DNA of 51,853 bases from JACMJP01 sp046160675 (lineage in GTDB: Bacteria; Bacteroidota; Bacteroidia; Chitinophagales; BACL12). Below the pieces are notes generated by a model. It was not told the DNA's origin, ran no database searches, and saw only the letters and a program-made list of their open reading frames with translations. The DNA is taken from contig JBJXHH010000173.1 in NCBI GenBank assembly GCA_046160675.1, positions 1-51,853 of the forward strand, in the 5' to 3' direction. Positions 7,851-16,064 of this stretch are shown here, piece after piece (the first letter of the stretch is position 1; the number at the start of each line of letters is the position of its first letter). The translations under genes were made by a program, and so were the position numbers.

Positions 7851-9577
7851 TGAATAAAACAAGCATAGTACTCATTTCTGTTTTTCTCATTTGTGTATCT
7901 CACAATGTGTTAGCACAAACGGAGGTAAAAAAGTTTACACTGAACGGGTCAGCAAGAGCACTTGCTTTTCTTGATAATCTGGAACAAGACCTGGTTGAAA
8001 CAGATACAGTGACAGCACCTAAAAGTTTATCATCTCATACCCTGGTGGACCTGGGAATGAAGATCAAGCCGGGTGATAATATAGAAATCCAAAGTATGGT
8101 ACGCATCAGAAATGATTTTGGCGGATTTTGGGGCTCAGGGGTAACATTTGATGTGCGACAGTTGTATGTGAAAGGGATTATTAAAGATGTAGTTCGGTAC
8201 CAGGTTGGAGACATAAATTACAAACTCACACCTTATACATTTTACAATACCGGCACTGAGTTAGCTGCCTATACTCCGGCAGTATTTTCTCATTTATCTG
8301 ATCAGATAAATTATGATAATTTTTATTCTGATGATAATACCTGGCGCCAGCAGGGAGCAGCGGTTGATTTTGGAATAGTTTTCAAGAAATATATACAGGA
8401 AATAAACTGGAATGTATTTACAGGCAGAGTAGCTGCTACAAATGGCAGTGTTCCTGACAGGCTTTTCACAGCAGCAAATATGACTTTAGTGCAAAGTAAA
8501 TATTTTGACCTCGGAGTAAACTATACCAATTTATATGATTTTAATGGAACGGCTTCCACTTTGGAGCAGGTTAAAATTCCGGTTACTACAGTTACGGCAA
8601 ATGCACAACATACAATAGCAAACTTTAATTTCTCTCTGAGCGGAGAAGCAGGAAAATCAACATCAGAGATAATAAATGATTCTCTAGCCCCTGTATGGAG
8701 CGATAATTTTTTTGATTCTAAAATAAAAGCAAAATACCTTCCTTGGAATATTGAAGTCTTTGTGCAAATGAAAAGCGTTGGCGCAGATTTCAGAAGCCCC
8801 GGCGCTCAAACAAAACGCATTTCATTTAATGGAGTGCCTGCCGCATATGAAAGAATTACGAACGATCAGATCATAAGAGAATTTACAATGCTCGACCTAC
8901 TCCGGGAATCAGATATCTATAACTTGCAATTGCAAAACGGCCTTATGGAATTTGACCCTAAGTATGATAATATTACTCCCTATGGTGAAGCCACTCCCAA
9001 TCGACAAGGATTTGTTTTAGGTGTCAATTGGTCAGGTTTGAAAAGCGCTGTAACATTAAATGCTGCTTATTCCGTATTATCTGAAGTTCGGGGCCAGGGC
9101 ACTTTAACAAAAAGGGATTTCACAAGGATGGAAGCAGGAACTACCCTTGAAATTGGAAAGCTTTTAAAAATTGACAAGAAGATTACACTTGACGCAAATA
9201 CCAGGAGCGATGCAACAACTAGAGCAGGAGAGGCCGGTGTGCCCTCGGTTGATTTACAAAACCGAGTTTTGGGAATTGGAATATCAGCAGAAGTCGTATC
9301 ACAGTTAGAAATTCTACTGGGGATTGAACAACATACATTTAGCGGGTTTGAGTTTACGAACCAGGTGAATGCGTATGATGAGATCATTAACTTTAATGAA
9401 TATATAGTTGATGGTGACCAGCAATTATGGGGAGCTGGTTTGCGCTGGAATTTTTCTGAGAAAACTTACATTATGGGTCAATTTAACCAATTTTCCTGGA
9501 ACAACTTTAATACTTTAGATGTTACACCATCTTACAAAATAAACGATTTTGCGTTCATCTATTCAATGAAATTCTGA
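7850..9577 (+). CDS. Outer-membrane beta-barrel protein, second of a tandem pair
   Basis: The 575-residue protein starts at GTG 7850, sharing one base with the preceding TAG (TAGTG), so it is probably translated by re-initiation. A signal peptide (about 1-22, ending NVLAQ) is followed by a porin-like chain (IRNDFGGFWGSGVTFDVRQLYVKG, VVRYQVGDINYKLTPYTFYN) with regularly spaced amphipathic strands, ending in FIYSMKF with a terminal Phe. No plug domain or TonB box is seen. It is followed 5 bp later by a surface lipoprotein gene, a barrel-plus-lipoprotein arrangement that resembles SusC-SusD in logic but not in sequence. The family was not recognised with certainty. Confidence 0.75.
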   Translation: MNKTSIVLISVFLICVSHNVLAQTEVKKFTLNGSARALAFLDNLEQDLVETDTVTAPKSLSSHTLVDLGMKIKPGDNIEIQSMVRIRNDFGGFWGSGVTFDVRQLYVKGIIKDVVRYQVGDINYKLTPYTFYNTGTELAAYTPAVFSHLSDQINYDNFYSDDNTWRQQGAAVDFGIVFKKYIQEINWNVFTGRVAATNGSVPDRLFTAANMTLVQSKYFDLGVNYTNLYDFNGTASTLEQVKIPVTTVTANAQHTIANFNFSLSGEAGKSTSEIINDSLAPVWSDNFFDSKIKAKYLPWNIEVFVQMKSVGADFRSPGAQTKRISFNGVPAAYERITNDQIIREFTMLDLLRESDIYNLQLQNGLMEFDPKYDNITPYGEATPNRQGFVLGVNWSGLKSAVTLNAAYSVLSEVRGQGTLTKRDFTRMEAGTTLEIGKLLKIDKKITLDANTRSDATTRAGEAGVPSVDLQNRVLGIGISAEVVSQLEILLGIEQHTFSGFEFTNQVNAYDEIINFNEYIVDGDQQLWGAGLRWNFSEKTYIMGQFNQFSWNNFNTLDVTPSYKINDFAFIYSMKF

Positions 9578-9582
9578 ATTCT

Positions 9583-10587
9583 ATGAAAAAAATTTTTTTC
9601 TCTTTTGCAGCAATCGCCCTGTTTTTTGTATCCTGTACGACAGACGATTCAATTTTTGACGGCCCTTCTTTGAATGATATCTATGGTGAATTTGCCATCC
9701 TGGATAGTTTGAATATCAGCAATAGTGCTGTAGACTTTTCTTCAGGACAAACAATCCATTGTACTGCAGAATTTTCAAAAAATGTAAACTGGAAAATTGA
9801 AATAACAGGCGGAGAATCAGGCGCTATCTACAGTGTGGAGGGTTTTTCCAGGATCATTGATGCAACAAATTCATTATGGGATGGTTCAGCTACTACGCTT
9901 CCCATGTTCCGGGCAGAAAATTGTACTGTACAGCTTACCATTACAGGTGAAGTGGACACACTTTCCGGTTCCGTTGAAATACTCGGAGCAAAAGATATCA
10001 GTGGCTTCATACTCTCTGACTTTGAGGATGTAATAAATCCGGGATGGGCTCCCTTTGTACAATCCGGCGCAGATATGAGTTTTTTTATTACTGATGCAAC
10101 AATTGCCGCCCAGGGAACAAAATATTATGACATGGGCGGAGAAGTAAATTGGGATTGGTTAATTGGGTTAATTGACATTCCTGCCACTGCATATGGAGCA
10201 GCTACATTCCCACTTTCGAGTAATCCGAATAACGTATACTTTAATGTGATGCTTTCAAAAATTCCATCAATATCAAATGCAATTGTTTTATTTCAATTTA
10301 AAGAAGATGATAATGGAGACGGTACTTACACGGCAGGTACTGAAGATCTTTTTTCGTTAGAAGTAAAATTAACTGAAAATGATGGGTGGAAATTATATAG
10401 TATCAAATATTCTGATCTGCCTACACTCAATAATGGTGTACCGGCTGATCCTTATGGTAATGGGATTTATGAACCAGAGAAGCTACAAATGGTTTCGGTA
10501 CTTATGCTTGCAAATCCAACTTCCGGGTACTCTCAGGCATTAATGGATTTAATGGTATTTACTGAAAATGCACCATTCAAACCATGA
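9583..10587 (+). CDS. Surface lipoprotein, putative glycan-binding partner of the barrels
   Basis: The 334-residue protein has a lipobox ending at Cys18 (FVSC). TTDDS follows; acidic residues right after the Cys resemble the lipoprotein export signal that sends Bacteroidota lipoproteins to the cell surface. The mature part reads as two beta-rich domains: an Ig-like one (about 40-135; NVNWKIEITGGESG) and a jelly-roll-like one (about 140-330; FILSDFEDV, YYDMGGEVNWDWLIG, VLFQFKEDDNGDGTY). No catalytic residues are evident and there are no SusD-type TPR helices. Its position suggests a surface glycan-binding protein. The 3' end overlaps the next gene by ATGA. Confidence 0.7.
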   Translation: MKKIFFSFAAIALFFVSCTTDDSIFDGPSLNDIYGEFAILDSLNISNSAVDFSSGQTIHCTAEFSKNVNWKIEITGGESGAIYSVEGFSRIIDATNSLWDGSATTLPMFRAENCTVQLTITGEVDTLSGSVEILGAKDISGFILSDFEDVINPGWAPFVQSGADMSFFITDATIAAQGTKYYDMGGEVNWDWLIGLIDIPATAYGAATFPLSSNPNNVYFNVMLSKIPSISNAIVLFQFKEDDNGDGTYTAGTEDLFSLEVKLTENDGWKLYSIKYSDLPTLNNGVPADPYGNGIYEPEKLQMVSVLMLANPTSGYSQALMDLMVFTENAPFKP

Positions 10588-11837
10588 GAAGTATAACATG
10601 TACAAATAGCGTTGGCTTTTTTACAGCTGGAATATTTTATTCCCTACTTTGCTCTTGTGCAGTTAAACCCGTTAGTTTATTTGACAATACATCTGCAACT
10701 GAAACCATTCCTCATATTGAAAATGTTTATGCTGTAACTATTTTCAAAGATTACCTTTCAAGTGAATTATGGCATACAGAAAATAGTTCTTGCATACAGG
10801 TAGAGAATATTTTTGATAATACCATGCTCGGCGAAGGAGGATTGTACATTAAATGGAATAAAACTTCCGGAGTTTGTAATTGGATAGGGATGGGTATCGG
10901 TTGGGACGGATGGACCCCGAAAAATTTACAGGAAATTTATAATGAAGCATCCATTCAATTTATGGTACGTTCACCTAAGGGCAATCAATTAGGATTGCCA
11001 TGGGCAATGGCTTTGGAAGATTACAGCGGTGGTCAGGCCTGGACCGGAGTTTTTTCTAATTATATAGAGGGGCAAAAAATAACAGAGGCATGGACCAAAG
11101 TACAGATACCTTTATCGGCCTTTGATCTTTCTCAATTTGACGCAGATATAACAAGTATTAAACATCTCATTATTCAATTTGATGCGGAGGGTGAAATATT
11201 TTTGGATGAAATTCAACTTGTATCTTCTCAAACAATTACATCAAAAACAAGCAGTATTCCTTTGATGGATATAAAACCAAAAATTGATGGCAAATTTGAT
11301 TCAACCGTTTACATAGCTGAACCTCTTCTTTTAGAAAGTGGGTCTGTTTGGATGTGTACGCAGGAAAATGCAATTTCTGTTTTCGCAATGATTAAAGATC
11401 AAACTCCCTTACAAAATAACAAGTTTGGAAAAGATACATGGAATGGCGATGCGTTTGAGATTGCATTTTCAACGAATGCTCAAGCACAGCCAAATAGAAA
11501 ATCTTTTCTCTTATCCGATCAGCATCTTGGAATTACAGCAACAGGAAATCCTGAAATTTGGGATTTTAAGTTAAACAAACCTGCAAGAGGGGAGGCTGTC
11601 ACCAGGAAAACGGAAGAAGGTTATATAATTGAATTCTCCATTCCGACAGATCAGTTTGTTTCTTCTCCTTTTGAAACCGGAAAAACTTATTTGCTTGAAT
11701 TAGCAATTGATGCAGGAACCCGGGAAAAAGGAAGAGAAAAACAATATCGCTGGAATAATACGTATAATGATGGCTTTTATAAATCACCACAATTGTGGGG
11801 CAAAATGGTACTCATAAATGAAACCCAAGGCAAATAA
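10584..11837 (+). CDS. Lipoprotein with CBM11-like and CBM9-like domains
   Basis: The 417-residue protein has a lipobox at L-C-S-C (Cys25). A jelly-roll domain (about 50-215) resembles CBM11/ExoP-type galactose-binding-like domains (LYIKWNKTSG, IQFMVRSPKGN, WTKVQIPLSAFD, IFLDEIQLV). A CBM9/DOMON-like domain follows (about 230-412; PKIDGKFDSTVYIAEP, TWNGDAFEIAFS, YIIEFSIPTDQF). ExoP-like domains often accompany GH3 enzymes, and the next gene is a GH3 overlapping by 20 bp, so this may be a detached accessory domain of that enzyme. No hydrolase motif is visible. The role is inferred: glycan binding at the cell surface or periplasmic face. Confidence 0.75.
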   Translation: MRSITCTNSVGFFTAGIFYSLLCSCAVKPVSLFDNTSATETIPHIENVYAVTIFKDYLSSELWHTENSSCIQVENIFDNTMLGEGGLYIKWNKTSGVCNWIGMGIGWDGWTPKNLQEIYNEASIQFMVRSPKGNQLGLPWAMALEDYSGGQAWTGVFSNYIEGQKITEAWTKVQIPLSAFDLSQFDADITSIKHLIIQFDAEGEIFLDEIQLVSSQTITSKTSSIPLMDIKPKIDGKFDSTVYIAEPLLLESGSVWMCTQENAISVFAMIKDQTPLQNNKFGKDTWNGDAFEIAFSTNAQAQPNRKSFLLSDQHLGITATGNPEIWDFKLNKPARGEAVTRKTEEGYIIEFSIPTDQFVSSPFETGKTYLLELAIDAGTREKGREKQYRWNNTYNDGFYKSPQLWGKMVLINETQGK

Positions 11838-14073
11838 CATTTTTGACTTAAATAAAACGTCTACTCTTTTTTTATGTTTGCTATCATCTCTATTTCTCCA
11901 AGCACAGTCTTCGGTTGATATCGAAGCCTTGTTATCCAGGATGACAGTTGAGGAAAAAGTGGGTCAGATGACTCAGTTAAATCTGGATGTGCTCTGTGAA
12001 GGCGAAATATATAATTTGAATGAACCTCATCGATTAAACCAGGAAAAATTAGAAAAAGCTTTAATTCAGTATCATGTTGGTTCTATTTTGAATTGCGGTG
12101 GCCATGCGTACCCCCTTGAACAGTGGCATGCCATTATAGGCGAAATACAAACAGTTGCAACCACAAAAACCCGACTACAAATTCCTATTGTGTATGGAAT
12201 AGATGCGATACACGGAGCAAATTATACACTTGGTTCTACATTATTTCCACAACCGCTTGCTCAAGCCGCTACATGGAACCCGGCACTAGTAAAAATAGCA
12301 GCGGAAATTACTGCCTATGAAGTAAGAGCATCAGGAATACCCTGGAATTTTTCCCCTGTTTTAGATCTTGGAAGAGATCCCAGGTGGTCAAGGTTTTTCG
12401 AAACATACGGAGAAGATGTTTTTCTTGCCAAAAAAATGGGAGAAGCTGCAGTTACGGGATACCAGGGTAATAATTTATCATCTCCTCAACATGTTGCCGC
12501 ATGTATGAAACATTTTTACGGCTATAGTATTCCAAGAACAGGAAAAGACAGAACGCCGGTTTATCTTGATGAAATTCAATTGAGGGAATATTTTTTACCA
12601 ACTTTCGAAGCAGCTATTGAAAGTGGTGCCGCAACGGTAATGATCAATAGCGGTGAAATAAATGGTATTCCTGTTCATGCAAATAAAGATATTCTTACCA
12701 ACCTGCTGAGGGATGAATTAGGGTTTAAAGGAGTGGCAGTTACTGATTGGGAAGATGTAATGAAGTTAAACAATATTCACATGGTTGCGCCAACATTAAA
12801 AGATGCCGTGTACATGGCAGTTGAAGCAGGCATAGACATGTGTATGGTTCCCAATGATTATGATTTTACAACTCTGCTTATTGAATTAGTTAAAGAAGGG
12901 AAAATTTCTGAAGACCGTTTGGATATTTCTGTAAGAAGAATTTTACAATTAAAAAAAGACCTGGGTTTATTTGAAGAACCTTTTACGCCAAAAACATTTG
13001 ATTATTCAAAATTTGGTTCTTCGGATTTTATAAAAGAGAGTCAAAAAACTGCCGAAGAATCAATAACATTATTAAAAAACAAAAATCAAATTTTACCATT
13101 AAAAGAAAATGCGAAAATATTTATTACAGGGCCGTCAGCAAACAGTATGACCTGGTTAAACGGAGCCTGGACAAGAACCTGGCAAGGTGTTGATACAATC
13201 TGGGACGATAAAAACAAAAATACAATCAGAGAGGCTTTTTCTAAGTTACACTCGCAATATCTTTCTTCTGATTTTATGAAAACCGAAGAAGGTCAAAAAC
13301 AATTAGTACAAGCAGCAAATGCGTCTGACGTTATCATGCTCTGTTTGGGCGAAATACCTTCTACTGAAAAAGTGGGCGATATCAATACATTGACTTTGCC
13401 CTCAGAACAACAACTATTATTTCATCTTTTATCAAAAACGGGAAAACCAATCATTCTTGTTTTAGTAGTAAACAGGCCATTATTAGTAAATGATATTGAG
13501 CCGTCATGCGATGCAGTTTTATTGGCTTATCAACCTGGTGATTATGGCGCTGATGCACTTGCTAATATTATATCCGGCAAGGTGAATCCTTCCGGAAAAT
13601 TACCATTTACTTATCCTAGGCACGAGGCATCACTTTTACTTTATGACCATAAACACACCGAAACACTTGATACAAAATTTGGAAGAAATGCATTTAATCC
13701 TCAGTGGGAATTTGGTTTCGGATTAAGTTATTCATCATTTAGCTATCAAAACCTACAGGTATCTGATGACACTTTGCATTCCGGGAAAATTTCTATTTCA
13801 GTTGAAGTTTCAAACTCAAGTATAGTTGCGGGAAGAGAAGTGGTGCAGTTATATATAGCTGACAGGTATGCCAGCATAACCCCTTCTGTGAAGAGATTAA
13901 GAGGATTTGATAAAATATTTTTAAACCCTTCAGAAACAAAAAAAATTACTTTTACTATTTCTGCAAAAGATTTGGCTTTTGTTGGTAAAGATCAAAAATG
14001 GATAACCGAGGAAGGCTGGTTTGATGTTTTTATAGGTGATGAAAAGGCAACTTTTTACTTAAAGCATAACTGA
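11818..14073 (+). CDS. GH3 beta-glucosidase / exo-beta-glucanase
   Basis: This 751-residue protein would remove terminal glucose from oligosaccharides released by the endo-acting enzymes. It has a signal peptide (about 1-30), an N-terminal GH3 barrel (about 34-380) with KHFYGYS at 231-237 and the nucleophile Asp310 in VAVTDWEDV, then the alpha/beta sandwich with GEIPSTEKVGDINTLTLP (acid/base region, as in barley ExoI-like GH3). A C-terminal fibronectin-III-like domain (about 655-745) completes it. The length is normal and all main motifs are intact. It overlaps the preceding lipoprotein gene by 20 bp. Beta-1,3 specificity is inferred from context; other beta-glucosidic linkages are possible. 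Confidence 0.92.
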   Translation: MKPKANNIFDLNKTSTLFLCLLSSLFLQAQSSVDIEALLSRMTVEEKVGQMTQLNLDVLCEGEIYNLNEPHRLNQEKLEKALIQYHVGSILNCGGHAYPLEQWHAIIGEIQTVATTKTRLQIPIVYGIDAIHGANYTLGSTLFPQPLAQAATWNPALVKIAAEITAYEVRASGIPWNFSPVLDLGRDPRWSRFFETYGEDVFLAKKMGEAAVTGYQGNNLSSPQHVAACMKHFYGYSIPRTGKDRTPVYLDEIQLREYFLPTFEAAIESGAATVMINSGEINGIPVHANKDILTNLLRDELGFKGVAVTDWEDVMKLNNIHMVAPTLKDAVYMAVEAGIDMCMVPNDYDFTTLLIELVKEGKISEDRLDISVRRILQLKKDLGLFEEPFTPKTFDYSKFGSSDFIKESQKTAEESITLLKNKNQILPLKENAKIFITGPSANSMTWLNGAWTRTWQGVDTIWDDKNKNTIREAFSKLHSQYLSSDFMKTEEGQKQLVQAANASDVIMLCLGEIPSTEKVGDINTLTLPSEQQLLFHLLSKTGKPIILVLVVNRPLLVNDIEPSCDAVLLAYQPGDYGADALANIISGKVNPSGKLPFTYPRHEASLLLYDHKHTETLDTKFGRNAFNPQWEFGFGLSYSSFSYQNLQVSDDTLHSGKISISVEVSNSSIVAGREVVQLYIADRYASITPSVKRLRGFDKIFLNPSETKKITFTISAKDLAFVGKDQKWITEEGWFDVFIGDEKATFYLKHN

Positions 14074-14074
14074 T

Positions 14075-14899
14075 ATGAGATATAGTTTAATCCTGGCATT
14101 TTCAATAGCATTTTTAACTGGATGCAAACAGTCCGATCCGGAAGATGTGTTGGATCGAATAGGAGATGTGGTGTACTTTTCAGGGCAAACCTGGGATGTA
14201 AAGATGAGCGAATATCCAGTTGGTCCGGGGCCGAACTATTTTTCTCCATATTATAATGATGTGTATGTTGATGAATTGGGTTACCTGCATTTGAAAATTG
14301 CTGAACATGACGGCAGATGGTATTCATCAGAAGTGGTAGGCAGAGATATTATAGGTTATGGAACATTTACCTGGGTGATACAGGGCGATGTGGAGAATAT
14401 TCCGGAGAATATTGTACTTGGATTGTTCACCTGGGATACAGAATCTTTTTTTACTCAGGCTAACAGTGAGGTAGATATAGAATTTTCAAAATGGGGAAAT
14501 GCTGAGGCACAGGAAACAATGCACTACTCTGTGCAGCCAGTAAACTTTGGACCATATTACCCTGAAAGAACAAAGGAAATAGACACCGAGCCAAATGATC
14601 TTGTAGGCGTTACTACGCACAGTTTTACCTGGACAGATACATTGATAGAATGGTCGAGCTATAAAGGGGAAGGGATAAATGAAACAAATAAAATTGCATA
14701 TTGGTCATTTAACCTTGACCACCCCGCAAGGGTAAAAAATGAAGGCGGAAATGTATCAGCCCCGATAGTTATACCTGCACCGGGTAACGTTACAAACGTT
14801 CGCATGAATTTCTGGTTATTGCCCTGGGTTAGTGAAGCACCCACTGATGGAAAAGTGCAAGAAATAGTGATACGGTCTTTTTCTTATACCCCACTGTAA
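14075..14899 (+). CDS. GH16-like surface lipoprotein glucanase
   Basis: The 274-residue protein has a lipobox at Cys17 (LTGC) followed by KQSDPED, consistent with surface export. The rest is a single concanavalin-like GH16 domain. The catalytic motif is NSEVDIEFSKWG with E132 (nucleophile), D134 and E136 (acid/base). It has the regular ExDxE spacing of lichenase/XET-type GH16 rather than the ExDxxE bulge common in laminarinases. Aromatic residues (W82, W100, W120, W140) could line the cleft. It is the last gene of the operon, one base after GH3. It probably cleaves polysaccharide at the surface; mixed-linkage or branched beta-glucan is as likely as plain laminarin. Confidence 0.85.
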   Translation: MRYSLILAFSIAFLTGCKQSDPEDVLDRIGDVVYFSGQTWDVKMSEYPVGPGPNYFSPYYNDVYVDELGYLHLKIAEHDGRWYSSEVVGRDIIGYGTFTWVIQGDVENIPENIVLGLFTWDTESFFTQANSEVDIEFSKWGNAEAQETMHYSVQPVNFGPYYPERTKEIDTEPNDLVGVTTHSFTWTDTLIEWSSYKGEGINETNKIAYWSFNLDHPARVKNEGGNVSAPIVIPAPGNVTNVRMNFWLLPWVSEAPTDGKVQEIVIRSFSYTPL

Positions 14900-15032
14900 C
14901 TTTTGCTAAATTTGAAACCTTCTTGTTTTTCAATTCTCCTTAAATCGGATATTAACCTTCATAAAGGTGCTTCAGGTTTTGTCCTGCTTTGATAAATGGT
15001 TTTAAAAAGAGCGGATACCTGAGTTTAGGTCT

Positions 15033-15515
15033 TTACTTACCGCCTTCAGGTAATTGCACCTTCACAGGCCGGCTGAAGCTTTCTTCAAGAGAAATGAACG
15101 TTTCTGTTCTGTCAATACCCTGAATCATTTGTATTTTATCATGTAATACATTACGTAAATGCAAAGTATCCCGACAGATGAGTTTTACGAACATACTGTA
15201 ATTTCCCGTGAGATAATAACATTCAATGATCTCGGGGATTTTTTTGAGATCCCTTACAACATCGTCAAACAATGAACTCTTTTCAAGGTAGATTCCAAGA
15301 AAGGCTGTAATATCATAACCTAGTTTTGCAGGGTTAATGTGCAAGTTGGCTGATTTGATAATGCCAAGTTGGTGGAGTTTTTTCATACGTACATGAATGG
15401 TTCCACTTGAAACGAAAAGCTTCTTTGCAATTTCGGTATAGGGCATCATGGCATCATGCATAAGCAGGTCAAGGATCTGCACATCAATGTTATCAAGTTG
15501 TAAATTCTCCGTCAT
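15033..15515 (-). CDS. Lrp/AsnC-family transcriptional regulator
   Basis: The 160-residue protein has the standard layout: an N-terminal helix-turn-helix (about 8-60; DVQILDLLMHDAMMPYTEIAKKLFVSSGTIHVRMKKL, where a typical Lrp has NARxSxxELA), then a RAM/ASNC ligand-binding domain (about 70-150; ITAFLGIYLEKSS, EIIECYYLTGNYSMFVKLICRD, IQGIDRTETFISL). It is likely a global or amino-acid-responsive regulator that forms octamers or dimers. It is convergent with the GH16 gene and divergent from the Rof-like gene. A TAAATTTG -7 match lies upstream at 15561-15554. Confidence 0.9.
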   Translation of the reverse strand: MTENLQLDNIDVQILDLLMHDAMMPYTEIAKKLFVSSGTIHVRMKKLHQLGIIKSANLHINPAKLGYDITAFLGIYLEKSSLFDDVVRDLKKIPEIIECYYLTGNYSMFVKLICRDTLHLRNVLHDKIQMIQGIDRTETFISLEESFSRPVKVQLPEGGK

Positions 15516-15553
15516 AAAAAAGATTGGGATTTTCTTATTTGTTACTAAAAAGG

Positions 15554-15561
15554 CAAATTTA
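15554..15561 (-). promoter_or_regulatory. -7 element TAAATTTG upstream of the Lrp-like gene
   Basis: An exact TAnnTTTG match on the minus strand, 38 nt before the start codon at 15515. No TTG is seen at the usual upstream distance, so support is moderate. Confidence 0.4.
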
Positions 15562-15600
15562 TTAATAAAGCGGAATATTTATAATAAAATGTATAAATTA

Positions 15601-15632
15601 TTTGCAATGATGAGGGCTTGTCACTACTTTTG
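15601..15632 (+). promoter_or_regulatory. Strong promoter upstream of the Rof-like gene or small RNA
   Basis: TTTG (15601-15604), 20 bp, TActTTTG (15625-15632): both elements match the Bacteroidota consensus at the preferred spacing. Transcription should begin near 15638, giving a leader of about 105 nt before ATG 15746. Confidence 0.65.
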
Positions 15633-15672
15633 TTTTAACAGTTTTATAAGGGCAACGATTTACCCCTATTAT

Positions 15673-15710
15673 AATGCTGCCTGATGAGGAGCGGGCAGCA
15701 TTTCTTTTTT
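15673..15710 (+). terminator. Terminator-like hairpin in the leader (attenuator or sRNA end)
   Basis: AATGCTGCC (15673-15681) pairs perfectly with GGCAGCATT (15694-15702) across a 12-nt loop and is followed by a T-rich tail (15703-15710). This is a classic intrinsic terminator located about 35 nt downstream of the promoter start and 36 nt upstream of the next ATG. Confidence 0.65.
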
Positions 15711-15745
15711 CTGAACTTTCAACAACACAATTCATTTTAAATAAC

Positions 15746-15964
15746 ATGCAAAAAGACTATAAACCCGTTAGTTGTGAACTGTACGACAAGCTTACTGAGG
15801 CAAGTGTACTAAGAAGGAAAATACGTCTGCAAACAGGAGTGCAAGAGCCAATTAAGGAAGTTTATGTCCAAGATATCATCACCCTCAAAGGCGAAGAATT
15901 TTTAGTAACTTCTCAAGGAGAACACATTAGGCTTGACAAAGTGGTTTTAATGCCGAAATCATAA
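15746..15964 (+). CDS. rof: Rof-like Rho-binding antiterminator
   Basis: The 72-residue protein begins MQKDYKPVSCELYDKL and ends EEFLVTSQGEHIRLDKVVLM. This fits the Rof family, small Sm-like proteins that bind Rho and block its RNA loading; E. coli Rof has YQPINCDDYDNLE at the start and RLDKI near the end. An upstream in-frame ATG at 15674 would add 24 residues, but it lies inside the terminator-like stem, so 15746 is preferred. The gene stands alone behind its own promoter and hairpin. The family call rests on motif resemblance at both ends and on length. Confidence 0.7.
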   Translation: MQKDYKPVSCELYDKLTEASVLRRKIRLQTGVQEPIKEVYVQDIITLKGEEFLVTSQGEHIRLDKVVLMPKS

Positions 15965-16064
15965 TCATACAAGCAAAGAAGCATTGTTGAAAGAATAGCT
16001 TTTTCTAGGCCACTTACAACGAAGTGTACTGTTACCTTCGTTTTAAGGTTACACTCTCAGGAAC

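Noticed and set aside
14900..15032. Possible terminator between the GH16 and Lrp-like genes
   Set aside because: Only a 4-bp stem (ACCT/AGGT) near 15017-15032 was seen, with no T-run, so it was not called.
15448..15684. 78-codon ORF between the Lrp-like and Rof-like genes
   Set aside because: It overlaps the 5' end of the Lrp-like gene antisense, covers both promoters and lacks any recognisable motif.
15681..15690. CTGATGAGGA resembling the hammerhead ribozyme core
   Set aside because: The matching GAAA segment and the three-stem layout are absent; the bases lie in the loop of a simple terminator hairpin.
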